Notes: generated from the sequence alone by a model not told the origin. A stretch of 21,065 nt of DNA from Pseudomonadota bacterium (GCA_021795255.1 JAJYPQ010000022.1:1-21065); one strand, 5' to 3'; positions 6,803 through 15,134 are shown, numbered from the stretch's first letter. Numbers and translations: made by a program.

Positions 6803-9700
6803 ATGTTGAGTTTTCCAAAGGGCGGTTTGAAGGGGTCGGCGGCGGATATTGTCGATTACCTGGAGTGGCGGGAGCTGGTTAAAGATAATGAGCGGGGGTA
6901 CTACTCAGGAAGGGGCGCCCCTTCCCAATGGGGTGGCACCCTAGCCACTAAGATGGGCCTCGCCGGTCCCGTCGATGCCAAAATCTTCAAAGACCTTTTA
7001 GAGGGTCGCTGGCCGGATGGCTCCAAGTTCGCTGAGGCCTCCCCAGACCGGAGGATGGGCAAGGATCTGACATTCAACGCACCCAAGAGCGTGTCGCTGG
7101 CCGCCCTGGTTGGAGGTGACAAGGCTGTACTGGAGGCCCACGATCGCGCCAACCGCAGGGCCATGGAATGGATGCAACGGGAGTTTGTCACCGCCCGCTA
7201 CGGCAAGGGAGGCAAGGAGGTCGAGCGCACAGGCGAGGCCATATGGGCTTCTTATAGGCACGAGGACACGCGCACGGCTAGCGGCCACGCAGACCCTCAC
7301 TTACACACCCACAATGTCCTGTTGAACGTGACCCGCGGGCGAGACGGGAAGTTAAGGGCTTTGGATTTGGACTTTGGGGTGGATGGCGTTCATTTGGCCG
7401 GGGCTATCTACCAAGCCGAGCTTGCCAAGGAGATGCAAGCCCTTGGGTATCAGCTACGCAAAACCGAAAACGGTTTTGAGTTGGCGGCGATCTTGGACGC
7501 GCAGATCGCAGATTTTAGTGCGCGGTCCCAGCAGATCGTCGAGGAGTTAAACCGTAAGGGCCTGGACCGCAAGACTGCGACAGCCACACAGAAGGTGGCC
7601 GCGAACATGGCGACCAGGGAAGGCAAAACCGGGCTCTCGCAAGATGACCTGCGCTGGGAGTGGAGAGCGCGGGGCCGTGAGTCTGGGCTAGTGCTCGATG
7701 ACCTTAAAGGGGTGCAGGCAGAACACGGCGGGGCGGTGGCGACAGCCGACGCCCTGACATATGCGACCGATCATTTGTCTGAACGTGAGTCCGTTATCAA
7801 CAGCCAGTCCACGAAACTGCATGCCCTGCGCGCGGGGGTCTTGGATGGCGTCACGGTCGACGCCCTAGAAAAGGAGATCGCCGCTGCGCAGGCCTCAGGA
7901 GACATCCTCGACGCCGGCGCCGGTCGCCTTGTGACCCGCGAAACCCTTGAGCGTGAGGCTCAAATTCTGGCCACCGTCCGCGCCGGACGTGACACCCTAC
8001 CCAGCATGACAGACGACGCCGGGGCACTGGCGCGTATCGAGGTCAGAGAGAAAATCAACGGGTTCCAATTTACGGAGGGCCAAAAGTCCGCCGTGGTTAT
8101 GTCTCTCACGTCCTCTGATCAGTTTGTCAGTATCGTCGGTGCCGCGGGTGCGGGTAAGACTACCGCGATGGCGGCGCTGAGTGATGAAGCACGCGCACGT
8201 GGAATACGCGTGGTCGGTCTTGGCCCATCACAGGCAGCTGCTGACGGCCTTAAAGAGATCAATGCAGACGACGTGCGGACGCTAGCCTCATTCTGCCAGC
8301 GCGACGACCAGGACCAATCTCCACGCCTTATCATCCTCGACGAAGCCGGGATGGTGAGCGCCCGCGACATGGAAGCCTTCTTGCAGAAGGTTCGTCCACA
8401 AGACTACGTGCGTTTCATCGGTGACGACCTTCAGCTTGCCGCCGTCGAGGCGGGCAGCCCGTTCGCCCAGATGATGAAAGAAGGCGCGATTCAGTTTTCT
8501 GAGATCACCGCAATAAACCGGCAAAAAGATGCCGGGCTCTTGGCCGTCGCTCAAGCTTTTGCCGATGGTCGCAACCAGGCGGCCGTCCAACTCGCCGCGC
8601 CATACATGACCTCTGTAGCCATAACCCAGGAAGATTATGAAGCAGCCGGCGCGGCCCCAGAGCCGCCCGCGCCGTCGGCGCTGATCGAGGGCGAGGCAAC
8701 CAAGGCGAAGCTCGCGCCGCAAGCGGTGCGATCCCACGGCATCGCCCGCGCGACCGCCGCCGCGTACCTAAAATTGTCGCCAGAGGAAAGGTCTAAGACC
8801 CTGGTCATGGCCGCCACGCATGAAGTCCGTCGAGCTATCAATGCGCGTGTCCGCCAGGGTCTGCAGAAAGATGGGCAGGCTGATTCCTTCACCGTTACGG
8901 CGCTCGATAAAAGCACTCTCACCCGCGCGCAATGGCGCTGGGCAATCAATTACAAAACAGAGCAAATCTTGCGGGTCCCAGAGGGCCGTGGCAAAACCCG
9001 AAAGGTCGTGGGCTGGACCATAAAGGCGACGGACCCGACACGCAATACAATCACTGCACGCAATGCGGAAGGGCAGGAAAAGGTTTTTCATCTGCGCGAT
9101 CTCGACCCTAAACGAGTCGGTCTTTATACCCCGCGCGCGCTCGACCTCGCGCCCGGGGACCGCGTCCTGTTTACAGAGAACAACCGCAGCGCGGGGTTTC
9201 ACAACAACGAAACCGGAACGGTTTTGAGGGCGGAAAACGGTGCTGTGGGTATCCGGAAAGATAATGGCCAGATCGTGACGCTCGATACTCAAGAAAACCA
9301 TACGCTGGACCACGGTTGGGCAGTGACTGTCCATAGGTCCCAGGGCCGCACGATTGATCGTGCGCTGGTGGCGGGCATGTCTTCAAAGGTCGCGACCGCC
9401 AATCTCGCCTATGTGGCGTGCAGCCGCGAGCGTTGGAGTCTGCAAATCTTCACCGACAACATCAAAAAATTGCAGCAGGCCTGGGCCCGAGTCGCGGATC
9501 GGGAAACAGCGCTCGATGTGACGCGGGCGGCCCAAGGTCAAGAGCCCGACGGGCTACAGAAAGCCCGCAACGGGGTGCGCTCGCAGATACAGGAGCAACA
9601 GCAACAACAGGAGGCCCCGGAGGCCGAACAAGAGGCGGAGCCGACCCCGGCACCCGCCCAGCGGCCAGAACGCGGGATGGATTGTGAGATTGAGATGTAA
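6803..9700 (+). CDS. TrwC/TraI-type MobF conjugative relaxase-helicase
   Basis: 965 residues, close to TrwC of R388 (966). The N-terminal relaxase domain (1 to about 300) nicks oriT and stays bound to the 5' end: candidate catalytic tyrosines are Y19 and the pair Y33-Y34, and the metal site is H153 plus LHTH (H168, H170). The SF1B helicase part has Walker A GAAGAGKTT (446-454), Walker B LIILDEAGMVS (D513-E514) and the late motif VTVHRSQGRTI. The C-terminus is Gln/Glu-rich. Odd points: the first motif has one tyrosine (YL) where TrwC has YY, and four extra residues separate the first metal histidine from the LHTH pair compared with F TraI. The ATG at 6803 has AGAGG upstream. It is probably autoregulated through the dyads before it. 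Confidence 0.95.
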   Translation: MLSFPKGGLKGSAADIVDYLEWRELVKDNERGYYSGRGAPSQWGGTLATKMGLAGPVDAKIFKDLLEGRWPDGSKFAEASPDRRMGKDLTFNAPKSVSLAALVGGDKAVLEAHDRANRRAMEWMQREFVTARYGKGGKEVERTGEAIWASYRHEDTRTASGHADPHLHTHNVLLNVTRGRDGKLRALDLDFGVDGVHLAGAIYQAELAKEMQALGYQLRKTENGFELAAILDAQIADFSARSQQIVEELNRKGLDRKTATATQKVAANMATREGKTGLSQDDLRWEWRARGRESGLVLDDLKGVQAEHGGAVATADALTYATDHLSERESVINSQSTKLHALRAGVLDGVTVDALEKEIAAAQASGDILDAGAGRLVTRETLEREAQILATVRAGRDTLPSMTDDAGALARIEVREKINGFQFTEGQKSAVVMSLTSSDQFVSIVGAAGAGKTTAMAALSDEARARGIRVVGLGPSQAAADGLKEINADDVRTLASFCQRDDQDQSPRLIILDEAGMVSARDMEAFLQKVRPQDYVRFIGDDLQLAAVEAGSPFAQMMKEGAIQFSEITAINRQKDAGLLAVAQAFADGRNQAAVQLAAPYMTSVAITQEDYEAAGAAPEPPAPSALIEGEATKAKLAPQAVRSHGIARATAAAYLKLSPEERSKTLVMAATHEVRRAINARVRQGLQKDGQADSFTVTALDKSTLTRAQWRWAINYKTEQILRVPEGRGKTRKVVGWTIKATDPTRNTITARNAEGQEKVFHLRDLDPKRVGLYTPRALDLAPGDRVLFTENNRSAGFHNNETGTVLRAENGAVGIRKDNGQIVTLDTQENHTLDHGWAVTVHRSQGRTIDRALVAGMSSKVATANLAYVACSRERWSLQIFTDNIKKLQQAWARVADRETALDVTRAAQGQEPDGLQKARNGVRSQIQEQQQQQEAPEAEQEAEPTPAPAQRPERGMDCEIEM

Positions 9701-9705
9701 ATCGG

Positions 9706-9729
9706 ATTTTTGTCGAGCCCCTGATAGTG
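9706..9729 (+). promoter_or_regulatory. shared operator, copy 3 (after relaxase)
   Basis: Reads ATTTTTGTCGAGCCCCTGAT followed by AGTG, differing from copy 2 by one base in the first 23. It stands 38 bases before the next gene, showing that the downstream mobilization genes have their own, identically controlled promoter. Confidence 0.65.
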
Positions 9730-9766
9730 AAGAGACCAAAACGGGCGCTCTCAAGAGGAAACAGAT

Positions 9767-10003
9767 ATGAGAAAAGTCACTGATATGCGAGAGGCACTTG
9801 CCATTTGTCGTTTTTACAATAACGAGGCAAAGGCCTTATTCAGGAAGCGCCTCAATCCTCTGTACGGCGACGCCGAGTTTGAGAGGGACTACGCCGAACT
9901 CCCCGACTCTGTGCTCGATAAGCCACGCATGCGGTGGGAGGATGTGATGGGGAAGTCGCTGGCCGCGTTTCCTGAGGCCAGGAGGGCATTAGGACTGAAA
10001 TGA
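9767..10003 (+). CDS. hypothetical small protein of the mobilization region
   Basis: 78 residues, not recognised. It is charged and helical (MREALAICRFYNNEAKALFRK, then EFERDYAELPDSVLDK), without membrane segment or known motif. AGAGGAAA stands upstream of the ATG. It is expressed from the third copy of the shared operator and ends just before a clear terminator, so it is a single-gene unit, perhaps co-regulated with relaxase and the stb operon. A regulatory or relaxosome accessory role is possible but unsupported by sequence. Confidence 0.65.
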   Translation: MRKVTDMREALAICRFYNNEAKALFRKRLNPLYGDAEFERDYAELPDSVLDKPRMRWEDVMGKSLAAFPEARRALGLK

Positions 10004-10011
10004 TTGACGAG

Positions 10012-10040
10012 CCCCGCCGCATCAGGCGGCGGGGTTTCTT
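10012..10040 (+). terminator. Rho-independent terminator
   Basis: CCCCGCCGC, loop ATCAG, GCGGCGGGG, followed directly by TTTCTT. It begins eight bases after the stop of the 78-residue gene. Confidence 0.85.
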
Positions 10041-10070
10041 GTCGTCGACCGTAAACAACTGAGGTGACCT

Positions 10071-10421
10071 ATGAAACCTGACCTAACCGACAACGAGCGC
10101 GGCCGCCTGCAGCTTGCAAAACTGCGAGCGCTGATTACAGTGCCCGGCGAGAAGCCAGGGGGGCGCGTGCGGCGTGCGGACCTTGAAGACCTGGGTTTGC
10201 TGGGATACCCAGACAACGTGAGGGTGAAATACGACACCGATGCGGTCGATGTGTTTTTCAGAGAGTCGGGGTGGTCGGACTATCAAATGTTCCTCTTGGC
10301 CTATGCGATTTCGGTTGAGTACCAGGGCCCCAACGCATGCCGTGAAATCCAAAAGTTGTCGCGGGCCGATATGTTGTGTGCCCGCCATCTCGCAACGAGC
10401 GAGCCTGGGGGTGCCCAATGA
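10071..10421 (+). CDS. hypothetical protein upstream of coupling protein
   Basis: 116 residues, not recognised. It starts with an ATG behind GAGGTG and ends in an ATGA overlap with the coupling-protein gene, so both are probably translated together. The sequence is soluble and mixed helix/strand: a basic Arg/Lys-rich first third (GRLQLAKLRALITVPGEKPGGRVRR), then DVFFRESGWSDYQMFLLAYAI. Position suggests a mobilization accessory protein. Its last four residues, GGAQ, and the following start context are identical to those of the AlpA-like gene. Confidence 0.65.
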   Translation: MKPDLTDNERGRLQLAKLRALITVPGEKPGGRVRRADLEDLGLLGYPDNVRVKYDTDAVDVFFRESGWSDYQMFLLAYAISVEYQGPNACREIQKLSRADMLCARHLATSEPGGAQ

Positions 10422-12475
10422 GCGGGCTGAATGATCCGAACGCGCATGGGGTGCGGACCGAGGCGGCGGCGGTCGCAGGCGCCATCGGCGCCGTCGCCGG
10501 CTGGGCCGGTGGCGCCGAAATTGCGTTGCGCTTTCTCACGGGGCGTACCTGGGGTGTCCGGGTGTTGTGGCAGATCGTGATGACCTGGGGTCTCGCTCCC
10601 GCACGTTGGGGATGGTTCAGGTACGTTCCCGCCACCACGGCGGGGTTGGTCGGTCTAGGCGTCGCGGTGGGGGTCTGGAAGTTCCTAAGTATCCCCAGCG
10701 AGCGACATGTGCGGGGGTTCGTTTTGCACCACGACCCCAAGCCGATCGCGCGCGCCCTGAAGCCCCCGAAGGGCGAGGTCGCGGGGGTCCATATTCATCC
10801 CTCTATCCCGATTTCCCAAAGGCAGGAGACATGCCATTTTATGGTGGTTGGCGGGACCGGCGCAGGAAAAACCACAATTATGTGGCCAATGATTCAAGAA
10901 GCGATTACCAGAAAAGATTTGGTGCTAATTTTTGATTTCAAGGGAGACTTCACAGAGCGAGTCCCGGAGCCATTTACCCTCCTATCTCCCACGGACGCGC
11001 GCTCCAGCCGTTGGGTGCTGGGGCGTGATATCCGTACAAAACTCGAAGCGGGGTCATTGGCAGAGACTCTGATCAGAGAGCCCTCTGGAGGCTCTAAGAG
11101 CGATCCCATGTGGATGCAGGGATCGCGGGCCCTGTTGACCGGACTCATAACAGACCTACAAACCCGGCACGGCGAGCGTTGGGGTTTTGCTCACCTAGCC
11201 GCCGAGTGTTCGTCAACGCTCGCGAACTTTGAAAAGCTGAAGGCAATGATCATGCGCGAGGCTCCTATGTGTGTCCGATTGCTCGGTGGTGAAGAGGCCG
11301 AGGCATCCAATCGAACGACGGACGGGTTTTTGATGCAGATCGTTTCTAGTATGACACAAGTGATTCATCTCGGTGTCGCGGCTCTAGATTTAAGAGAAAA
11401 CCCGGGCTGGAGTGTACGGAGTTGGTTGGCAGGCAAGGCCCCGCAGATAGCCGTGATCGGGTTTCGGAAGGAGGAGTCTAAAGAGATGAGTAAGATGTGG
11501 GTGGCGTCGATTATTGAGCGGGTCGTGCTGCAAGCGGGTGGCTTCAAGGATGTTGCTCCAGATCGTCGCCGGATCTGGTTGGTCGTTGATGAGACTCCCG
11601 AGGCGGGGCGGATTCCTTCTATAACCGGCGCCCTGACGACCTTGCGGTCAAAAGGCGTCCGTGTCGTCCTTGGTTTCCAGACCCAGGCGTCGATCCGCGT
11701 GGAGTACGACAAGGACACCGCGCAGATCTGGGAAGGGCAGTGCGATATCAAGATCATAGGCAAGCTCACGGCCGGCGCGGATCAGGAGTGGGCGTCGCGG
11801 CTGTTGGGTGACAGGGAAGTGGAAAGGTATCAGCATCAAGTTTCCCAACAGGGTGGAAGCGACCAGCGGGGCCAGCATAGTTCATCCTGGAACCGTGTCA
11901 GAGAGCCGATTTTGATGCCGGCTAGTCTTGGGCAAGAGTTGGGCATGCAGATCAATCGGCGGGGCCGCCTGAACGGTCCCCGCGCACTGATGCTCGGCGG
12001 CGGCCAAGCCGCGATCCTCGATTGGCCGCTGGCCCCTCGCACAACGCTGCGCGAGCCCGTGGTTGATGCGCGCTGGATACAACCTGAATACAAAGCGCCG
12101 GCATGGGGCAAGACCCCGCCCGACGTGGCAGCATCGGCGACCGCTGCGGAGCGACCGGACGACAAGGATAAGGCAAAGCGCCGTAGCTCTGCGCCCGCCC
12201 CACTGACGCCAGCTCCGATCGAGGGTGCCGACCTGCCCGACTTCCCCGCAACCCCCGTCGCGCAGCAGGAGTCGTCCAGCAATGACGTGGCCACCGAGGC
12301 CGCCGCACACGCCATGGATGCCGTGGTGCCGGGTGCTTCACTCGCAGCGCGCATCCTCGGGCTGGTGGCCCAGGCGTCCGGGCAGGTACCGCCGACGGCA
12401 CCGCAGCAGTCCGCCCAGATGATTCCGTGGCAGGAGCGGGACGAAGGCGACCAGGGGCGTGGAGATGACGAGTAG
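10418..12475 (+). CDS. TrwB/VirD4-like type IV coupling protein
   Basis: 685 residues. Two N-terminal hydrophobic segments (about 18-38 and 70-92) anchor it in the inner membrane. Walker A is GGTGAGKTT (145-153), followed by the IFDFKGDF strand; the second acidic motif is LVVDETPEAGR (D391-E392), and the FQTQASIR segment is typical of the family. The last 130 residues are Pro/Ala-rich and probably flexible. Coupling proteins bring the relaxase-DNA complex to the secretion channel. Having its own coupling protein but no channel genes in the window, the element is probably mobilized through another system. The start overlaps the previous stop (ATGA), chosen over a longer reading from 10376. Confidence 0.92.
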   Translation: MSGLNDPNAHGVRTEAAAVAGAIGAVAGWAGGAEIALRFLTGRTWGVRVLWQIVMTWGLAPARWGWFRYVPATTAGLVGLGVAVGVWKFLSIPSERHVRGFVLHHDPKPIARALKPPKGEVAGVHIHPSIPISQRQETCHFMVVGGTGAGKTTIMWPMIQEAITRKDLVLIFDFKGDFTERVPEPFTLLSPTDARSSRWVLGRDIRTKLEAGSLAETLIREPSGGSKSDPMWMQGSRALLTGLITDLQTRHGERWGFAHLAAECSSTLANFEKLKAMIMREAPMCVRLLGGEEAEASNRTTDGFLMQIVSSMTQVIHLGVAALDLRENPGWSVRSWLAGKAPQIAVIGFRKEESKEMSKMWVASIIERVVLQAGGFKDVAPDRRRIWLVVDETPEAGRIPSITGALTTLRSKGVRVVLGFQTQASIRVEYDKDTAQIWEGQCDIKIIGKLTAGADQEWASRLLGDREVERYQHQVSQQGGSDQRGQHSSSWNRVREPILMPASLGQELGMQINRRGRLNGPRALMLGGGQAAILDWPLAPRTTLREPVVDARWIQPEYKAPAWGKTPPDVAASATAAERPDDKDKAKRRSSAPAPLTPAPIEGADLPDFPATPVAQQESSSNDVATEAAAHAMDAVVPGASLAARILGLVAQASGQVPPTAPQQSAQMIPWQERDEGDQGRGDDE

Positions 12476-12779
12476 CGCGCAACGGCGAGTCGCGAGCGTG
12501 GCGCGTGTGGTCGGTGTTTCGGGGCGACTGCCATGTGTGCGCATCGTCACGCCAGAGCAGATGCGCGCAGCCAGCGCCGACCCTCTGATGCCGGCGTCCT
12601 CGATGATTTACAACCGGGACAAGTCTGGAGACCTGTCGGTGACAGAGGAGGTTGGCGATGGCACGCTCGTCCACGAGTTAACGCACAACCTTCTAAAAAC
12701 ATCGCCCGTTGCGGCGGTGTACCCCTACCTGGATACGGATGTCGATGGACGCGGCCCGCTCTTCGCCGCCTTGCGTTAG
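12465..12779 (+). CDS. short HExxH metallopeptidase-like protein, possibly truncated
   Basis: 104 residues. The start ATG lies inside the end of the coupling-protein gene. It contains one zinc-peptidase signature, LVHELTHNLL near residue 70, but no third metal ligand can be pointed out. It is short for a peptidase and ends in TAG at 12777; reading through that codon gives about 57 further residues of plausible composition (LPLPDRPRDYDLGRRYRPGP), so it may have lost its end. The family is not recognised. Being co-translated with the coupling protein it could have been a transfer-related peptidase, but it may be decaying. Confidence 0.5.
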   Translation: MTSSAQRRVASVARVVGVSGRLPCVRIVTPEQMRAASADPLMPASSMIYNRDKSGDLSVTEEVGDGTLVHELTHNLLKTSPVAAVYPYLDTDVDGRGPLFAALR

Positions 12780-12822
12780 TCGCTTTTGGGGCAGGCGCAA
12801 CTGCCTCTACCAGACAGACCTC

Positions 12823-13095
12823 GTGACTATGACCTAGGCCGCCGCTACCGGCCCGGCCCCACAAGAAGAAGAGAGATGGGCACGGCGCTGGGTCGCGCGC
12901 TCCGCGTCGATTCCGGGGTCGGCGGAGGATCTGGCGGCGGCCGCCATCTATGACTACCGGCGCTGGTGCCGGCGGACCTGTAAAGGTTTAGCCGGCCCCT
13001 TGCGCCTGGCTTTGGCGGTAGCGGCGCTGTTGGCGGCGCCGGCGGGCTTGGCTGCCGCAGTGCGTTTCGTTACTGCTCTCAGGTGGCGGTACTAG
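12823..13095 (+). pseudogene. broken frame with one membrane segment
   Basis: A frame beginning GTG (12823) or ATG (12829) is stopped by TAG at 12835, after which 85 codons stay open to TAG at 13093. The open part has coding-like composition (APQEEERWARRWVARSAS, AIYDYRRWCRR) and a clear hydrophobic stretch (LRLALAVAALLAAPAGLAAAV), as in small membrane proteins. There is no in-frame start after the stop. I read it as a small membrane-protein gene inactivated by one base change. Product and family are unknown. Confidence 0.35.
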
Positions 13096-13378
13096 CAAAG
13101 AATACGCCGGCTAGGGGAATCCCCTCAGCATCTACAACACAAGAGGCCCATTCGTGGGGAAGGCCTTGCAATGATCGTGATTGAGACTTCGGTATAGCGA
13201 CCCACTGTCGGCTTTCATCATCGCTGCCTTGTGGGGCCGGGGCATGAAGACGATGCCAGACCCATTGCCTTGGCGGGATCTCAGTATCCGCTATCACAGT
13301 CCAGCATCCCTCTGGCAGAGCGTGTCCTTTGGGGAGATCCGTACGCTTGATCATCAGGAAACGTAAGTTTTCCGGCAT
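13079..13378 (-). CDS. hypothetical protein
   Basis: 99 residues, not recognised, transcribed against its neighbours. The ATG at 13378 follows AGGG at 6 bases; a TTG at 13399 would add seven residues. Composition is that of a compact soluble protein with many Trp and Pro residues (PEGCWTVIADTEIPPRQWVWHRL, split by turns) and no known motif. It overlaps the end of the broken frame to its left by 17 bases, convergently. It may be a recent small insertion; confidence that it is expressed is moderate. Confidence 0.5.
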   Translation of the reverse strand: MPENLRFLMIKRTDLPKGHALPEGCWTVIADTEIPPRQWVWHRLHAPAPQGSDDESRQWVAIPKSQSRSLQGLPHEWASCVVDAEGIPLAGVFFASTAT

Positions 13379-13568
13379 AACAGCCCTCGCTATTGACAAT
13401 CATTTGATAGATGTTAACAGCTCTGTCTCTCATTGCAAGCAACCGCTCCTGGCACGGCTTGAACGCGGCGTCCGCGCCTGTTCTCCATTCCTCGCATACG
13501 TGGTCCTGCCCGCATCAATCCGTCGCCCGGTACCGCTTGCGCGCGCGGCTCCCTCACAATCTCCGCGC

Positions 13569-13591
13569 CACCCCGCAAAAAACGCGGGGTG
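13569..13591. repeat. 8-bp inverted repeat in 310-base gene-free gap
   Basis: CACCCCGC, loop AAAAAAC, GCGGGGTG. It lies in the gap 13379-13690 upstream of the ArdC-like gene, where no gene is seen. It could be a terminator or attenuator, but no T run follows. Confidence 0.4.
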
Positions 13592-13690
13592 TCACTGCGC
13601 TTGCCGGTCGTAAAACCGCACGCTGACGCGGCCCTCAGTGAGGGCGACGGTTGACGCAAGACGCAGGACCACACAAACAGGAGCCGAGGA

Positions 13691-14623
13691 ATGAATACGA
13701 ACAGCCGCAAGCAGGACGCCAAAGGCCAAACCGAGGGTTCGGGTCTCAACAATCCGCAGGGGGGCCAAACCTTCGACATTTACCAGACCGTAACCGCTCA
13801 GATTATCGAGGCGATGGAGACCGCCACGGGCCAGGGCCGTAGGCTGTGGGAGGCCCAACCTTCGCTGCCCCTGAACCTCGCCACCGGCAAGCCCTACACG
13901 GGCATGAACATCCTGATCCTGTGGGGTGCTGCAATATCGCGCGGCTTTAAATCGCCGTACTGGCTCACATACCGCCAGGCGCAGGCCATGGGCGGCCAGG
14001 TGCGCAAGGGGGAGCATGGTACCGCATGCATCTTCTATAAGCCCTGGGAGTCGGAGGAAACCAACGCGGAGACCGGCGAGACCGAGACCACGCGCGGCGC
14101 GGTCCTGAAATCCTTCCGCACGTTCAACCTGGACCAGATCGACGGCATCGAGGCCCCGGCCACGATACCCCGCCCGGTCTTCGAGATCCTGGCGGACGCC
14201 GAACGCCTTCTGCAGAATACCCCGGCCCCTATCCGTGAAGGCGGGCCCAGCGCGTACTACATCCCGAGCGCGGACGAAATCCACATGCCCGCCCGCGGAA
14301 CCTTTGTAAGCCCCGAGGCGTTCTACTCTGTCGCTTGCCACGAGATGACCCACGCGAGCGGCCACCGCTCACGCCTGGACCGCAACTTGTCCGGGCGCTT
14401 CGGTGGCGAGAGCTACGCGATGGAAGAACTGATTGCCGAGCTTGGGGCCGCGTTCCTGTGCGCCGAGATCGGCATCCTGCCCGCGACCCGCGAGGACCAC
14501 GCGCACTACCTGGCGTCCTGGATCGCGGTCTTGCGGGGCGACAAGAAGGCGATCTTCACGGCCGCCGCAGCCGCCAGCCGGGCCGCCGCCTTTATCAAGG
14601 GGCGCACGGAGGCGGCCGCCTAG
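13691..14623 (+). CDS. ardC: ArdC-like antirestriction protein
   Basis: 310 residues, near the usual ArdC length of about 300. The N-terminal part (about 28-135) matches the single-strand DNA-binding ArdC domain: YQTVTAQIIEAMETATG, then LATGKPYTGMNILILW and the RKGEHGTACIFYKPW block. The C-terminal part is a zincin-like metallopeptidase: ACHEMTHASGHRSRLDR with H217, E218 and H221, and the downstream YAMEELIAELGAAFL helix carrying the likely third ligand. ArdC of plasmid pSa binds single-stranded DNA and protects incoming DNA from restriction, so it helps an element that enters as a single strand. GGAGCCGAGGA stands before the start. It lies between the transfer genes and the cargo. Confidence 0.9.
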   Translation: MNTNSRKQDAKGQTEGSGLNNPQGGQTFDIYQTVTAQIIEAMETATGQGRRLWEAQPSLPLNLATGKPYTGMNILILWGAAISRGFKSPYWLTYRQAQAMGGQVRKGEHGTACIFYKPWESEETNAETGETETTRGAVLKSFRTFNLDQIDGIEAPATIPRPVFEILADAERLLQNTPAPIREGGPSAYYIPSADEIHMPARGTFVSPEAFYSVACHEMTHASGHRSRLDRNLSGRFGGESYAMEELIAELGAAFLCAEIGILPATREDHAHYLASWIAVLRGDKKAIFTAAAAASRAAAFIKGRTEAAA

Positions 14624-14661
14624 AACGGCGACATAGGCGCAGGGACGCGCCTTTACCAATC

Positions 14662-14672
14662 GTCACAGTGAC
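14662..14672. promoter_or_regulatory. GTCAC-type operator, copy 1
   Basis: GTCACAGTGAC is a perfect dyad around a central base, 19 bases before the next start, close to its ribosome site. Two related copies occur at 15012 and 15037. Confidence 0.45.
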
Positions 14673-14690
14673 CATTACAGGAGGCACAAC

Positions 14691-15005
14691 ATGAAGAAGC
14701 GTCAGGGTAAGTCTCCAGAAAGCGTAGGGTGTCGGACTCACGACCCCATCGACCATCTGCGGGAAAGCATCGCGCGCCTGAAGGCGTCGGCGGCGCGGGC
14801 CGTCGCGCGGGAGGAGCAGGAGGCATGCGGCCGCGAGGCGGCCCGGGGCGTCGTGCGATTCCTACGCACAGTCCCCCTCTGGGTGGGGTCGGGTGCGGTT
14901 TTTCGCCTCGCCGGACTTATGGACGGGCTCACGCCGTCCGAGGCCGAGGCGGGGTTCTGGCTCGGTTTCTTCTCAATTCTCGAGCGCGCGATTCGCGGCT
15001 TTTGA
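14691..15005 (+). CDS. hypothetical protein, basic N-terminus and hydrophobic C-terminal half
   Basis: 104 residues, not recognised. The start is well supported by AGGAGG seven bases upstream. Residues 20-55 are helical and Ala/Arg/Glu-rich (REEQEACGREAARG), followed by two moderately hydrophobic segments (VRFLRTVPLWVGSGAVFRLAG and AGFWLGFFSILER) that may be amphipathic or membrane-associated. GTCAC-type dyads stand before and just after the gene, so it could belong to a small regulated unit between ArdC and the cargo. Confidence 0.6.
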   Translation: MKKRQGKSPESVGCRTHDPIDHLRESIARLKASAARAVAREEQEACGREAARGVVRFLRTVPLWVGSGAVFRLAGLMDGLTPSEAEAGFWLGFFSILERAIRGF

Positions 15006-15010
15006 TGAAA

Positions 15011-15046
15011 CCGTCACCGTGACGGTCTATACTATCGTCACGGTGA
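15011..15046. promoter_or_regulatory. two GTCAC-type operators flanking a -10-like box
   Basis: CCGTCACCGTGACGG (15011-15025, perfect dyad) and CGTCACGGTGA (15036-15046) flank TATACT (15028-15033). The arrangement is that of a repressed promoter pointing right, towards the strong ribosome site at 15067-15074. The centres are about 23 bp apart. Confidence 0.5.
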
Positions 15047-15077
15047 GATCAGGACGCCTTCCGGTCGGGAGGGTAAA

Positions 15078-15104
15078 ATGAATATTGGGGACTGGGTCTG
15101 GTGA
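15078..15104 (+). pseudogene. orphan 8-codon gene start
   Basis: ATG with an excellent GGGAGGG upstream opens the frame MNIGDWVW and then stops at TGA. With an operator-promoter in front, this looks like the beginning of a gene whose body was lost when the cargo inserted, or a leader peptide. The rest of 15105-15134 shows nothing. Confidence 0.4.
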
Positions 15105-15134
15105 CGTATATCGCCATCACCGGCAGCCCCTTGT

